From NCBI GenBank assembly GCA_041485285.1, contig JBGPJF010000008.1:5576-69575 (forward strand): a stretch of DNA of 64,000 bases. Reading direction: 5' to 3'. Below the pieces are notes generated by a model that had not been told where the DNA came from, did not search any database, and was given only the letters and a program-made list of their open reading frames with translations. A program made the translations under genes and the position numbers. This DNA is from DATEUP01 sp041485285. GTDB lineage: Archaea; Thermoplasmatota; DTKX01; DATEUP01. This document shows positions 42,633-51,564 of the stretch, in pieces (positions within the stretch are counted from its first letter, which is position 1; each line of letters begins with the position of its first letter).

Positions 42633-43607
42633 ATGTCCCTAACCGTAATTCGCCGAAGCGCTGAAACGACCGATGCCCCCGAACCGGCCGGCGTGCTTGC
42701 GGCCATCGCCGCGCGCATCGATGCGCTCAAGGCGCAGCGCGACATCGTCGTGCTCGCGCACAACTACCAGTACCCGGAGATCCAGGCCGTCGCCGACATC
42801 CGCGGCGACTCCCTCGAGCTTTCGGTGGCTGCCACCAAGGTGCCGCAGGCCAACATCGTCTTCTGCGGCGTCGATTTCATGGCCGAGACGGCCAAGATCC
42901 TGAACCCCGCCAAGCGCGTGTTCATCCCCGACACCAAGGCCCACTGCCCGATGGCCGCGATGACCGATGTCGAGGGCCTGCTCCTTGCCAAGGAGCGCTA
43001 CACGGACGCCGCGATTGTCGCGTATGTGAACACGCGCGCGGATGTGAAGGCCATCGCCGATGTGTGCTGCACGAGCGCGAACGCCGTGAACGTGTGCGAG
43101 AACCTCGACGCCAAGACGATCATCTTCACGCCCGACCAGAACCTCGGGCAGTACGTCCAGCGCAAGCTTCCTGGCAAGAAGATCGTGATCTGGCCCGGCT
43201 ATTGCCACGTCCATCAGAACATGACGGCCGAGGCGGTCCTCGACCTCAAGCGGGCGCACCCCGCGGCCGAAGTGCTCGTCCACCCCGAGTGCCCCCCGGA
43301 TGTCATCGACCTTGCCGACCACGTGTTCTCGACTTCAGGGATGCTGCGCCACTGCCGGGGGTCGGCCGGGAGCGAATTCATCGTCGCCACGGAGCGCGAA
43401 CTCACCTTCGGCCTCAAGCGCGAGAACCCGGGGAAGCAGTTCTACACGCTGCCCCGCGCGATCTGTCCGACGCACAAGAAGATCACGATCCGCAAGGTGC
43501 TCGACACGATGGAGACCTTCACGCCCGAGGTGCTGCTCGACGAGGACACGATCGCGAGGGCGCGGCGCAGCGTCGACCGGATGGTCGAATTCTCGCGGCG
43601 CGAATAA
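42633..43607 (+). CDS. nadA: Quinolinate synthase A
   Basis: The 324-residue protein is full length and holds the three cysteines that bind its [4Fe-4S] cluster: C78 in VFCGVDFMAETAK, C145/C146 in VCCTSANAV and C278 in ICPTHKK. LAHNYQYPEIQ and MRHC-like LRHCRGS are further family blocks. NadA condenses iminoaspartate with dihydroxyacetone phosphate to quinolinate in de novo NAD synthesis. No nadB or nadC is adjacent, so the iminoaspartate source is elsewhere (aspartate dehydrogenase or oxidase). The upstream aminotransferase probably supplies aspartate. Confidence 0.97.
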   Translation: MSLTVIRRSAETTDAPEPAGVLAAIAARIDALKAQRDIVVLAHNYQYPEIQAVADIRGDSLELSVAATKVPQANIVFCGVDFMAETAKILNPAKRVFIPDTKAHCPMAAMTDVEGLLLAKERYTDAAIVAYVNTRADVKAIADVCCTSANAVNVCENLDAKTIIFTPDQNLGQYVQRKLPGKKIVIWPGYCHVHQNMTAEAVLDLKRAHPAAEVLVHPECPPDVIDLADHVFSTSGMLRHCRGSAGSEFIVATERELTFGLKRENPGKQFYTLPRAICPTHKKITIRKVLDTMETFTPEVLLDEDTIARARRSVDRMVEFSRRE

Positions 43608-43678
43608 TGGCCCCGGCGCCCGCCTGTGCCGCAAGGGTTATCACGAAGTCGCGCCCCCTCCCGTCTTGAGGCTGGGGG

Positions 43679-44725
43679 TTGTACGGGGCAAGCGGCCCGC
43701 CGGCCGACCCGCAGGCGCTGCGCGACAAGATCACGGCCCTCGGCAAGGCCGCGTTCGAAAGCGAGGGCGAAGGCGACCGGCAAGGCGCGCTTGCGCTGCG
43801 CCTCAAGGCGGCGCTGCTTGCGCAGTCGCTCGACGAGCGCACCACGATGGGCGACCTGCTGGTCGACTGCGGCCGCTCGTTTGCCTCCATGGGCGAATAC
43901 CTCGAGGCGATGCGGTACCTGGAACGGGCCCGCGACCTTGCCCGCGAGCTTAACGCCGAGGAGCTCAAGGGCGAGGTGTACCGCGGGTTCGGCGCCCTCT
44001 ACAAGGCCCGCGGCCAGTTCGACGAGGCGGCCGTGTGCTTTGACCGAGCCCTCGAACGGCTCGAGTACTCGTCGCGCCACGAGTCGGCGCTCCAGGCGCT
44101 CGTTGACCTGAGCGAGATCTACCTGGGCGCCAGCCGCACAGCGGAAGCCGGCGCCCTCCTTTCGCGCGCGAAGGCGCTCCCGCCTTCCGCCGACCCCTCG
44201 ATGGTCGTGCGCCTCGAGATCAATGTCGGGCGCCTCGCCTTCCTGGGGGGCGACCGCGCAAGCGCCGTAGCCTCCTACGAACTAGCCGCCCGCGCCGCGG
44301 AGCGCGCGGGCCGCCCCCACGAGCGCGAGATCGTCGCCCTCGGGCTGGCGGGGCTCTACGCGCAGGACGGCCGGATCGCCGACGCGGTCGCGCGGCTGCG
44401 CGAGGCCCTTGCCCTCTCGATCGTCGCCTTCTCGCGCGAATCGGGCCGGCCGCTCGAGCGCGCGCGGTTTTCGACCATGGGCCTCCGCCTTGCCGAAATC
44501 GATGGGGCCCTCAACGCCCCCGGCGCGGCCCACGACACGCGCAGGCAAGTCGACCAAGCGGTGCTCCTCTACAACGCGCACCCGCTCGTCCTCACCGGCC
44601 AAGCGCCGCCCTACGGCACGCTGCGTGCAAGGTTGGATGAGCGCCCGGACGGTTCTGCGACCATCGACGCCCTCCATGCGCGCGGTGAGATCGCCACGCG
44701 TACTGACCCCCCAAATCCTAAATAA
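43679..44725 (+). CDS. TPR-repeat protein (first of a pair)
   Basis: TTG at 43679 starts a 348-residue all-helical protein. TPR-like helix pairs are clear: GEYLEAMRYLERARDLA, GQFDEAAVCFDRALERL, GDRASAVASYELAARAAERAG and GRIADAVARLREALALS. TPR arrays are cytosolic scaffolds for protein contacts; no enzymatic domain is fused. The last 60 residues look disordered. The next gene is another TPR protein 33 bases downstream with its own TATA-like box, so the two act together or are tandem relatives. Start uncertain. Confidence 0.78.
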   Translation: MYGASGPPADPQALRDKITALGKAAFESEGEGDRQGALALRLKAALLAQSLDERTTMGDLLVDCGRSFASMGEYLEAMRYLERARDLARELNAEELKGEVYRGFGALYKARGQFDEAAVCFDRALERLEYSSRHESALQALVDLSEIYLGASRTAEAGALLSRAKALPPSADPSMVVRLEINVGRLAFLGGDRASAVASYELAARAAERAGRPHEREIVALGLAGLYAQDGRIADAVARLREALALSIVAFSRESGRPLERARFSTMGLRLAEIDGALNAPGAAHDTRRQVDQAVLLYNAHPLVLTGQAPPYGTLRARLDERPDGSATIDALHARGEIATRTDPPNPK

Positions 44726-44726
44726 G
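44718..44726 (+). promoter_or_regulatory. TATA-like box for the second TPR gene
   Basis: CTAAATAAG spans the stop of the first TPR gene and is centred about 36 bases before the TTG at 44759. Confidence 0.45.
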
Positions 44727-44758
44727 CGGCCCCCGATCGCGCGAAAACGGGTGCCGGA

Positions 44759-46012
44759 TTGGCTGAACCTGACTCCAAGGGTAGGATCCTCCGCGCACAG
44801 GCGAGGAGCAGGGCGAGCCGCGGCGAGGTCGACGAGGCCCTCCAGACCTACGTCGAGGCCGTGAACATCTTCCGCGCCTCCAACCAGCACAACGAGGTCG
44901 CCTTTACCCTGGCGGAGGTCGCCGAGACCCTCCACCTCCTTGCGAAGGACAAGCACGCGGCCGTCTTCTTCGAGCAGGCGCTTGCCGCCGCGGCCAAGAC
45001 CGCCGACCCCGCCTTCCTTGCGCCGATCCTGCGCGACGCCAGCCTTTTCTTCAAGAAGCATGGCGAGACCGACCGGGCCTTCGAGATGATGCGCGACGCC
45101 TTCGAGCTCTTCGAGATCCTGCGCGACGAGTGGGCCCAGGCCCAGATCGCCCACGAGCTCGGGCGCATCCTCGAGGCCAAGGGCCAGCCCGACGAGGCCC
45201 TCGAGTGGCTGCGCCGCGCTCTGCCCCTCACCCCCGAGGAGCGCGACGCCGACCTGCGCATGCGCATCTACTACGACATGGGCCGCGTGTTCCTCAGCAA
45301 GGACCTCAAGGACCGGGCCGTCTCGTGCTTCAACAACTCCGCGCTGCTTGCCAAGCGCATCTTCGACGCCGACTGCCTGGGCGCATCGCTCGAAGCCCTC
45401 GGCGACATCGCGTTTGCCCAGATGAACACGGCCAACGCCAAGCGGTACTTCAAGGAGGCTTACGCGATGAACGAGGGCCTCCTCACGGCGAGGAAGCCGG
45501 GCGAAACCGCCGACGACGACCAGGTCTACGAGGTGCGCAAGGACGTGCTCGTGGGCAAGCTCATCTCCGCCTACCTTGCCGACCCAAACACCTCCGTGTC
45601 CGAGAAAGAGATCGCCGAGTTCCTCGCGCACCTCCACAAGCGGCGCGACGTGCCCGGGCTTGCCGCCGCGCTCTCCAAGATCGCCGACTACTTCCGAACG
45701 CGCGGGGAGCACGCACGGGCGGCCCGCTTCTTTGAGAATGCCGCGGGGATCTTCGAGCGCGCGGGGATGACCGCCGTGTCCGCCCAGATCGACGAACTGT
45801 TGGGCGACCTCTACCGCGACCGCGGGCTGCCGCGCAAGGCGTTCAACCGTTACTGGAAGAGCGCCAACCTCCTCGAGTCGAGCGGGGGAGAGAATGCTGC
45901 GCTTCGGCGGCGCCTCCAGGAGGCCATGGAGGCCCTGAAGCCTTCGCTCGCGCTCGCCGCCAGCGAGGGGGACGAGGGCGCGGAGTCCGCTGCCCGGGGC
46001 CCACCGGCGTGA
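44759..46012 (+). CDS. TPR-repeat protein (second of a pair)
   Basis: The 417-residue protein begins at TTG (MAEPDSKGRILRAQARSRASRGE). It contains about eight TPR units: GEVDEALQTYVEAVNIF, KDKHAAVFFEQALAAA, GETDRAFEMMRDAFELF, GQPDEALEWLRRALPL, DLKDRAVSCFNNSALL, MNTANAKRYFKEAYAMN, GEHARAARFFENAAGIF and RGLPRKAFNRYWKSANLL. No signal peptide or catalytic motif is present. It is convergent with the PGF-CTERM surface protein, 13 bases apart. A cytosolic adaptor role is likely; partners unknown. Confidence 0.85.
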   Translation: MAEPDSKGRILRAQARSRASRGEVDEALQTYVEAVNIFRASNQHNEVAFTLAEVAETLHLLAKDKHAAVFFEQALAAAAKTADPAFLAPILRDASLFFKKHGETDRAFEMMRDAFELFEILRDEWAQAQIAHELGRILEAKGQPDEALEWLRRALPLTPEERDADLRMRIYYDMGRVFLSKDLKDRAVSCFNNSALLAKRIFDADCLGASLEALGDIAFAQMNTANAKRYFKEAYAMNEGLLTARKPGETADDDQVYEVRKDVLVGKLISAYLADPNTSVSEKEIAEFLAHLHKRRDVPGLAAALSKIADYFRTRGEHARAARFFENAAGIFERAGMTAVSAQIDELLGDLYRDRGLPRKAFNRYWKSANLLESSGGENAALRRRLQEAMEALKPSLALAASEGDEGAESAARGPPA

Positions 46013-46025
46013 AGCGCCCGCGTCC

Positions 46026-49000
46026 TTACGGCTTTCGCCTGCGCCGCGACGCGACGGCCACGGCCGCGATGAGCAACCCGGCCGCCGCCCCCGCCGACCC
46101 GAAGCCCGGCGTGTTCAGCTTGTGCTCGGTGACCGTCAGCGTGATCGTCGAGTTCGAGTATTCGCTGCCGTCAAAGGCGCTCACCGTGATCTCGTAGGTG
46201 CCGGGGTCGAGGTAGCGCTCTGCGCGGTCGCCCGAGCCGAAGCTGTGCCGCGCGCCCGCCGCGTCCGTGTAGCTCCAAGTGATGTTCTGCTCAAGGTTCG
46301 CGGCGTCCTCGGGGTCCTCGTCGCTGGCAAGCGCCTGGAATTGGATGTTCTGGCCCTCCTCGAAGGTCGGGTTCGTGGGGCGCAGGATCGTGACGGTGGG
46401 CTTCCGGTTCGTCTTGTCGACCGTGAAGGTCCAGACCGGCTCGACGATGGCCTTGGCCTGCGACGCGTCGAACACCTGCACCTTCACGGTGTAGGTGCCC
46501 GCGGCGTACTGGCCGGGCCGGGTCTGGTCGAGCACCGTGCGGAACACGAACGTCGGCGAAACTTCCTGCGGGACCTCATTGTCGTTCACGAACCACTTGT
46601 AGAAGAACTGCTGCTCGTGGTCGGGGTCCTTCATGTCGGTGACCGAGAACGTGATGGTGTCGCCCTCGTGCCACTGGTCGGGTTGATCGACTTCTTCGGG
46701 GGTGGGCGTGTATTCGTCGAGGATCGGCGGGTCATTCACGTTCAGCACTTCGAGGAAGGTCGTCTTTTCGACCTGGAGGTTCGTGCCCGTGGCCGGGTCC
46801 CAGTTGGCCGCCGGGTCACCCATCGGCCGGTCGAACACCATGAAGCGCACCTGGACGGGCCCGTCGGTGAAGTAGTCGGCGCGCGCCGAGTCGATGACGT
46901 ATACCCGCATGTAGGGGTCCTTGGGGTCGAGGAGCGAGTTGTTGATGCGCACATACTGCGCCACGACCGGGTCGTCGATGACGCCGTAGTAGTAGAGGTG
47001 GTCGCCCTGGTCGAGGTCGTAGAATTCGCCTGACAGGTCCACGGTGGCCTCCCCGCCTTCGTTGAACACGATGCGGTCGAGGCGCCGGTCGGTCGCCCGC
47101 GGCGGGTCGTTCAGCGCCGTCACGCACACGTTCGTGGTGAAGTCCGTGAGCGCCGTCTGTGGGTCGCGGGCTGTCCACACCAGGTCTTGGCAGCCGTTCC
47201 AGTTGGGCTGCGCCCCGATGGTCACGATCTTCGAGACCTCGTTGATCTGGACGGTGAGGTGGCCGCCCGACACGCCGTTGGCGGTGAAGTTCAGGTCGAT
47301 GTCGTCGACGTCGTAGAAGATCGAGCGCAGGGGCACCGTCGTCTCGGCGTCCTCCGGCAGGCTCACCATCGACCAGTCGGCCGACGCGCCCTGGTAGACG
47401 CGGGGCGCGTCATTCACGCAGTCCACCTTCAGGATGAGGGGGACCGCATAGGAGTTGGCCGGGACATCGTCGCGCACCGTGATGCTGATCGTGTCAACCC
47501 CGCAGTAGTCGGGCTTGGGCATCGCCGTGAGGTTCCTGCCCGTCACATCGGTGCTGAACGTGAAGTTGGGGCTGCTGCCGATGCCGAAGGTGGGGTACCC
47601 GTACTTCCCCTCGGGGTCGGTAAACGCCGCTCCGAGGTTTTTGGGGAGGCTGGCGGTGTCCTCCAACATAGTCATGTTGATCAGCGGGATCTCGTTCTGA
47701 ACCGGCTTGCGGTTCGGCAGCACCCAGTTGATCTCGTAGTCCGCCCAGTTGCGCCCGGTGTAGCCGGTGAGCTGCGGCTGATTGTTGTTGAAGCGGTAGT
47801 TGAGCCCGCCGTCGGCGGTCTGCAGGAGCAAGGTGAACGTCCCGGTGTCGGGGGCCGTGAAGCTCGGCACCGTGAGGTACGGGTTGAAGTACGGGTTGTT
47901 GCCGGAATAGCCCCAGTTCAAGTGGTCCTCGATGAGCGTGCCATTGGGGCTGAAGATCAGCGCGCGGTAGCGCTGGCCCCACGTGTTGATCTCGTTGTTC
48001 TCGCGGAAGAGGTTCACGCTCATCGTGGCCGAGTCGTTCTGGTTCAACGAGAAGCGGTACCAGTCGCCGCTGTCGTCGCGCCCATCAATGCGGCCGGTCG
48101 TCTTCATGCTGGTGTTGACCCAGGCACCGGCGTCGGGGCGGTCATTGTTGTCTTTCGCGTACCCGCCGACCCCATTGACCGAAAGCTGGTAGTTGTAGCG
48201 GGCCGTGCTGCCAAGCGAGAAGGAGCCGTTCTCTTCGGCAATGACCTGTGCGAGGTACCGGCCGTCATAGAGGGCGGGCGCAAAGTCGAGCTGCGCGGGG
48301 ATCGTCGAGGCCGCCGCGCGGTCCTCGCGCCGCTGGTACCCGAGCGAGTGGTTGAGGAGCGTGATGACCTGGTTGTCGTTGTTGACGGACTGGTAGAGCA
48401 GGAGGTCGTAGATCGCCGTCTGGCATGTCCACGAGAGCTGCACATGGTAGTTTTGGTGGTTCGGGCCCGCCGAGTCGCTGACGTTGATCCAGTAGTAGTC
48501 GGATACGAATTGCATCGGCGCGAAGATCGTGCCGCCGCCGGCGCCGCAAGTCCCGCCGATTACCCACGCGTACGCCCAGCCGTGAATCGAGTCGTTGGCA
48601 GGTGTTGGCGAATACGATTGGCCCGAAGTGATCTCCGTGAGGTCGTAGGCCTTCACCGCGAGGTTGTAGGGCTGGTTGCCGGTGGGGTTCGCGGCCGGGC
48701 TGATCTTCATGTAAAGGGTTTCGGCTTTGTCGATGAACATATCGTAGTCGGCAAACCCGTACTGGCCGCAGTCGTTGCCGGTTTGCGAGAAGCCAATCTG
48801 GTTCGGGCAGCTGGTGGCGGTGCACCCGTCGGGATGGTACAGGGTTACGCGGTTGCCCGCAAGCGCGAGGAGCGCGACTTGGAGCATCTGACCCGGGACC
48901 ACGGGAATCTTGTACCAGTCTTCAGCAAGCGGGTTGGGGTTGACGAACGGGGAACTGGTGCCGCCGGTGAGTCCGAGAAAGGGCCCGAGGTTGGCGTCCA

Positions 49001-49124
49001 TCGCCGTCGCCGGGGAATCCCGGCCGGACGTGGCGGCTACCGGCGCGGCCACGAGCACCGCCAAGGTGGAGGCCATCATGAGGGCGGTTGACAGCACGGC
49101 AGCAAGTCGGTATCTTCCCTTCAT
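46026..49124 (-). CDS. Large PGF-CTERM surface protein with pre-peptidase-like and cadherin/PKD-like domains
   Basis: The 1,032-residue protein has a signal peptide (LAAVLSTALMMASTLAVLVAA). Two PPC-like (bacterial pre-peptidase C-terminal) jelly-rolls follow: residues about 40-170 with LAEDWYKIPVVPGQ, and about 335-470 with DSGDWYRFSLNQND. Several cadherin-like/Ig modules come next (LPEDAETTVPLRSIFYDVDD, LNDPPRATDRRL, LNVNDPPILDEY). A PKD-like domain (ASDEDPEDAANL) and the end HKLNTPGFGSAGAAAGLLIAAVAVA then RRRR complete it. PGF followed by a helix and Arg cluster is the archaeosortase signal. Many N-x-S/T sites. It is probably a major S-layer-associated protein. A TATA-like box lies about 54 bases upstream. 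Confidence 0.9.
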   Translation of the reverse strand: MKGRYRLAAVLSTALMMASTLAVLVAAPVAATSGRDSPATAMDANLGPFLGLTGGTSSPFVNPNPLAEDWYKIPVVPGQMLQVALLALAGNRVTLYHPDGCTATSCPNQIGFSQTGNDCGQYGFADYDMFIDKAETLYMKISPAANPTGNQPYNLAVKAYDLTEITSGQSYSPTPANDSIHGWAYAWVIGGTCGAGGGTIFAPMQFVSDYYWINVSDSAGPNHQNYHVQLSWTCQTAIYDLLLYQSVNNDNQVITLLNHSLGYQRREDRAAASTIPAQLDFAPALYDGRYLAQVIAEENGSFSLGSTARYNYQLSVNGVGGYAKDNNDRPDAGAWVNTSMKTTGRIDGRDDSGDWYRFSLNQNDSATMSVNLFRENNEINTWGQRYRALIFSPNGTLIEDHLNWGYSGNNPYFNPYLTVPSFTAPDTGTFTLLLQTADGGLNYRFNNNQPQLTGYTGRNWADYEINWVLPNRKPVQNEIPLINMTMLEDTASLPKNLGAAFTDPEGKYGYPTFGIGSSPNFTFSTDVTGRNLTAMPKPDYCGVDTISITVRDDVPANSYAVPLILKVDCVNDAPRVYQGASADWSMVSLPEDAETTVPLRSIFYDVDDIDLNFTANGVSGGHLTVQINEVSKIVTIGAQPNWNGCQDLVWTARDPQTALTDFTTNVCVTALNDPPRATDRRLDRIVFNEGGEATVDLSGEFYDLDQGDHLYYYGVIDDPVVAQYVRINNSLLDPKDPYMRVYVIDSARADYFTDGPVQVRFMVFDRPMGDPAANWDPATGTNLQVEKTTFLEVLNVNDPPILDEYTPTPEEVDQPDQWHEGDTITFSVTDMKDPDHEQQFFYKWFVNDNEVPQEVSPTFVFRTVLDQTRPGQYAAGTYTVKVQVFDASQAKAIVEPVWTFTVDKTNRKPTVTILRPTNPTFEEGQNIQFQALASDEDPEDAANLEQNITWSYTDAAGARHSFGSGDRAERYLDPGTYEITVSAFDGSEYSNSTITLTVTEHKLNTPGFGSAGAAAGLLIAAVAVASRRRRKP

Positions 49125-49174
49125 AGCGAAGCCTCTGGCCAGGTCAGTTCAAGTCGCGCCGATTTAGATGACCC

Positions 49175-49182
49175 CTAATAAG
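49175..49182 (-). promoter_or_regulatory. TATA-like box for the PGF-CTERM surface protein
   Basis: Minus-strand CTTATTAG is centred about 54 bases before the ATG at 49124. The spacer 49125-49431 also holds GGGTTAAATCC near 49359-49368, a candidate box for top6B on the plus strand; I see no gene in it. Confidence 0.45.
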
Positions 49183-49431
49183 CGTTCCGCATTCGCTCAA
49201 TGGGTCAGACACGCTCGAAGGGCGGCGCGGCCCGCTGAGAACGATTCGTTTGGCAATCCGTGAATCATTTGAAAATCACCGGCGCGCAGGTTCGCACGAA
49301 GGCGCCGATCGTTGGGCAGGCGAATTGCATCCGGCCGGCCCCCCCCGCGCGGCGATGGGGTTAAATCCGAATCGTCCGATCGCAATTCCAAGGCGAAAGG
49401 CGCGCTTGGCCGCGCACCGCCGCTGGATGGG

Positions 49432-51549
49432 ATGCGGATGACGTTAATCGCGGAGGAGCTTGCCAAGAAGCAGAAGGAGATCTCCGTCGCGGAGTTCTTC
49501 GAGCGCAACAAGCAGCTCCTCGGGTTCGACAGCCCCACGAAGGCGTTCGTGACCGCGGTAAAGGAAGCGGTGGACAACGCGCTCGACGCCTGCGAGGAAG
49601 CCGGCATCCTGCCGGAGGTTGTCGTCAAGATCGAGGAGTTCGACAAAGCCAAGAGCCGCTACAAGATGATGGTCGAGGACAACGGCCCGGGAATTGTGCC
49701 GAAGCAGATCCCGCCGATCTTCGCGAAGCTCCTCTACGGTTCCAGGTTCCACGCCATCCGCCAGTCGCGCGGCCAACAGGGGATCGGGATCTCGGCCGTG
49801 GTGATGTACGGCCAGTTGACGACCGGCCGCCCGGCGCTTATCCGCTCAAAAATCGGCAAGGACGAGGCCGCATGGGAGCTCGAGCTTCGCATCGACCTCA
49901 AGAAAAACGCGCCCGAAGTGCTGCGCGAGGAGCCGATCTCGTGGCCGGAAAAGGCGCAGGGCACGCGTGTGGAGGTCGTGTTCGACGGGCGCTACGTAAA
50001 GGGCAAGCAGTCGGCCTACGAGTACTTGCGGCTCACCGCGATCGTGAACCCGCACGCGCAGTTCACGTTCATCGAGCCCGACGGGACGAAAACGGTTTTC
50101 GAGCGCGTCACCGACAAGCTGCCCGAAATCACGAAGGAGATCAAGCCCCACCCGAAGGGCATGCAGCTTGGCGAACTCATGAAGATGGCCAAGGCGACGA
50201 AGGAGCCGCGCCTGAAGGGCTTCCTGGAGAACGACTTCTCCCGTGTGTCGTCGCGCGTCGCCAAAGAGATCTGCGAGGCCGCCAGCCTCGACGAGATGAC
50301 GCGGCCCTCGGACCTGGACCGCGAGCAGTGCGAACGGGTCGTCGAGACCTTCGCGAAGGTCAAGATCATGGCCCCCGCGATGGACTGTCTTTCGCCCATC
50401 GGCGAGATCCTCGTGAAGAAGGGGCTCAAGCACGCGTCGAACGCGGAGTTCGTCGTGACGGCGACGCGCGCCCCGACGGTGTACTCGGGCACGCCCTTCC
50501 AGGTCGAAGCGGGCCTCGTGTACGGAGGTTCGCTGAACCCCGAGGACCAGGTGCAGGTCCTGCGGTTCGCCAACCGCGTGCCCCTCCTGTACCAGCAAGG
50601 GTCGTGCGCCATCACCGAGGCCATCGAATCGATCAACTGGCGCCACTACAAGCTCGACCAGCGGGGCGGGAAAGGCCTGCCCTACGGGCCGGTCGCCGTG
50701 ATGGTCCACGTCGCCGCGACAAAAGTCCCCTTCACCTCCGAGTCGAAGGAGGCCGTGGCCGAAGTCCCCGAGATGGTCGAGGAAGCGATGCTCGCCGTGC
50801 GCGACTGCGCGCGCAAGATGCTCACCCACATCCACAAGAAGGGGAAGTTCCAGCGGATGCACGAGAAGGAGACGATCATCCGGAAGGTCATCCCGATGAT
50901 CGCCGCCAAGAGCGCCGCAATCATCGGCAAGCCGGTGCCGGACATCGAGTCGATCATCTCGCGGATCATGAATACGGTGCTCATCGAAGACAAGATCGAG
51001 TACGACGACAAGAAGCGGGCGCACGCCGTGACGCTCATCCTCTCGAACTACACGCGCACGCGCAAGAAGTTCCGGCTCATCGCCGTGCTCCCGGAGGGGT
51101 GGCCGGCGCTCAACGCCGACCCGAAGCCCACGCTCGCGGAGGGAAAAATCCTCTCGTGGGACCTCAAGTCGATCAACTCCTCCGAGCAGCTCATCGTGAA
51201 GTTCGGCTTCAAAGGCCTTGCCAAAGACGACTACGACGAGAATGACCTCTATGTCTACGGCATCGACCCCGAGATCGTGTCGGGGGCCGAGAAGTGGGAC
51301 GAAGACGCCTGGCGCGCGGCGGCCGGAAAGCTCGCTGACGAAGAAAAGGAACTCCAGATCAAGACGTTTGCGGCCGACGGCACTCAGCTTGGCGAGCCGC
51401 CCTCGCCCGAAGAGGAGGACGACGACGAGGCCGCCGATGGTGGCGCCCTCGAAGAGGCTGCGGAGGCGCTCGACGATGACGACGACACGCCCGCACCGCG
51501 CGGGAAAGGCAAGGGCCGGCAGGCGAAGATCGCGGCCGATGAGTGGTAA
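49432..51549 (+). CDS. top6B: DNA topoisomerase VI subunit B
   Basis: The 705-residue protein carries a GHKL ATPase fold: N-box EAVDNALDA (45-53), VEDNGPGI (81-88) and GQQGIGIS (114-121). The transducer domain with the conserved QTLS-type and KxxK regions follows (TYSG-like VYSGTPFQVEAGLVYGG, PYGPVAVMVHVAATKVPFTSESKEAVAE). Subunit B binds and hydrolyses ATP to drive strand passage. The ending is unusual: an acidic run (EEEDDDEAADGG, DDDDD) and then a basic RGKGKGRQAK tail. ATG at 49432 or 49438 are equally good; the in-frame 49312 is not homologous. Subunit A follows 15 bases later. Confidence 0.97.
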   Translation: MRMTLIAEELAKKQKEISVAEFFERNKQLLGFDSPTKAFVTAVKEAVDNALDACEEAGILPEVVVKIEEFDKAKSRYKMMVEDNGPGIVPKQIPPIFAKLLYGSRFHAIRQSRGQQGIGISAVVMYGQLTTGRPALIRSKIGKDEAAWELELRIDLKKNAPEVLREEPISWPEKAQGTRVEVVFDGRYVKGKQSAYEYLRLTAIVNPHAQFTFIEPDGTKTVFERVTDKLPEITKEIKPHPKGMQLGELMKMAKATKEPRLKGFLENDFSRVSSRVAKEICEAASLDEMTRPSDLDREQCERVVETFAKVKIMAPAMDCLSPIGEILVKKGLKHASNAEFVVTATRAPTVYSGTPFQVEAGLVYGGSLNPEDQVQVLRFANRVPLLYQQGSCAITEAIESINWRHYKLDQRGGKGLPYGPVAVMVHVAATKVPFTSESKEAVAEVPEMVEEAMLAVRDCARKMLTHIHKKGKFQRMHEKETIIRKVIPMIAAKSAAIIGKPVPDIESIISRIMNTVLIEDKIEYDDKKRAHAVTLILSNYTRTRKKFRLIAVLPEGWPALNADPKPTLAEGKILSWDLKSINSSEQLIVKFGFKGLAKDDYDENDLYVYGIDPEIVSGAEKWDEDAWRAAAGKLADEEKELQIKTFAADGTQLGEPPSPEEEDDDEAADGGALEEAAEALDDDDDTPAPRGKGKGRQAKIAADEW

Positions 51550-51564
51550 GCGGGGGAAGACGGC

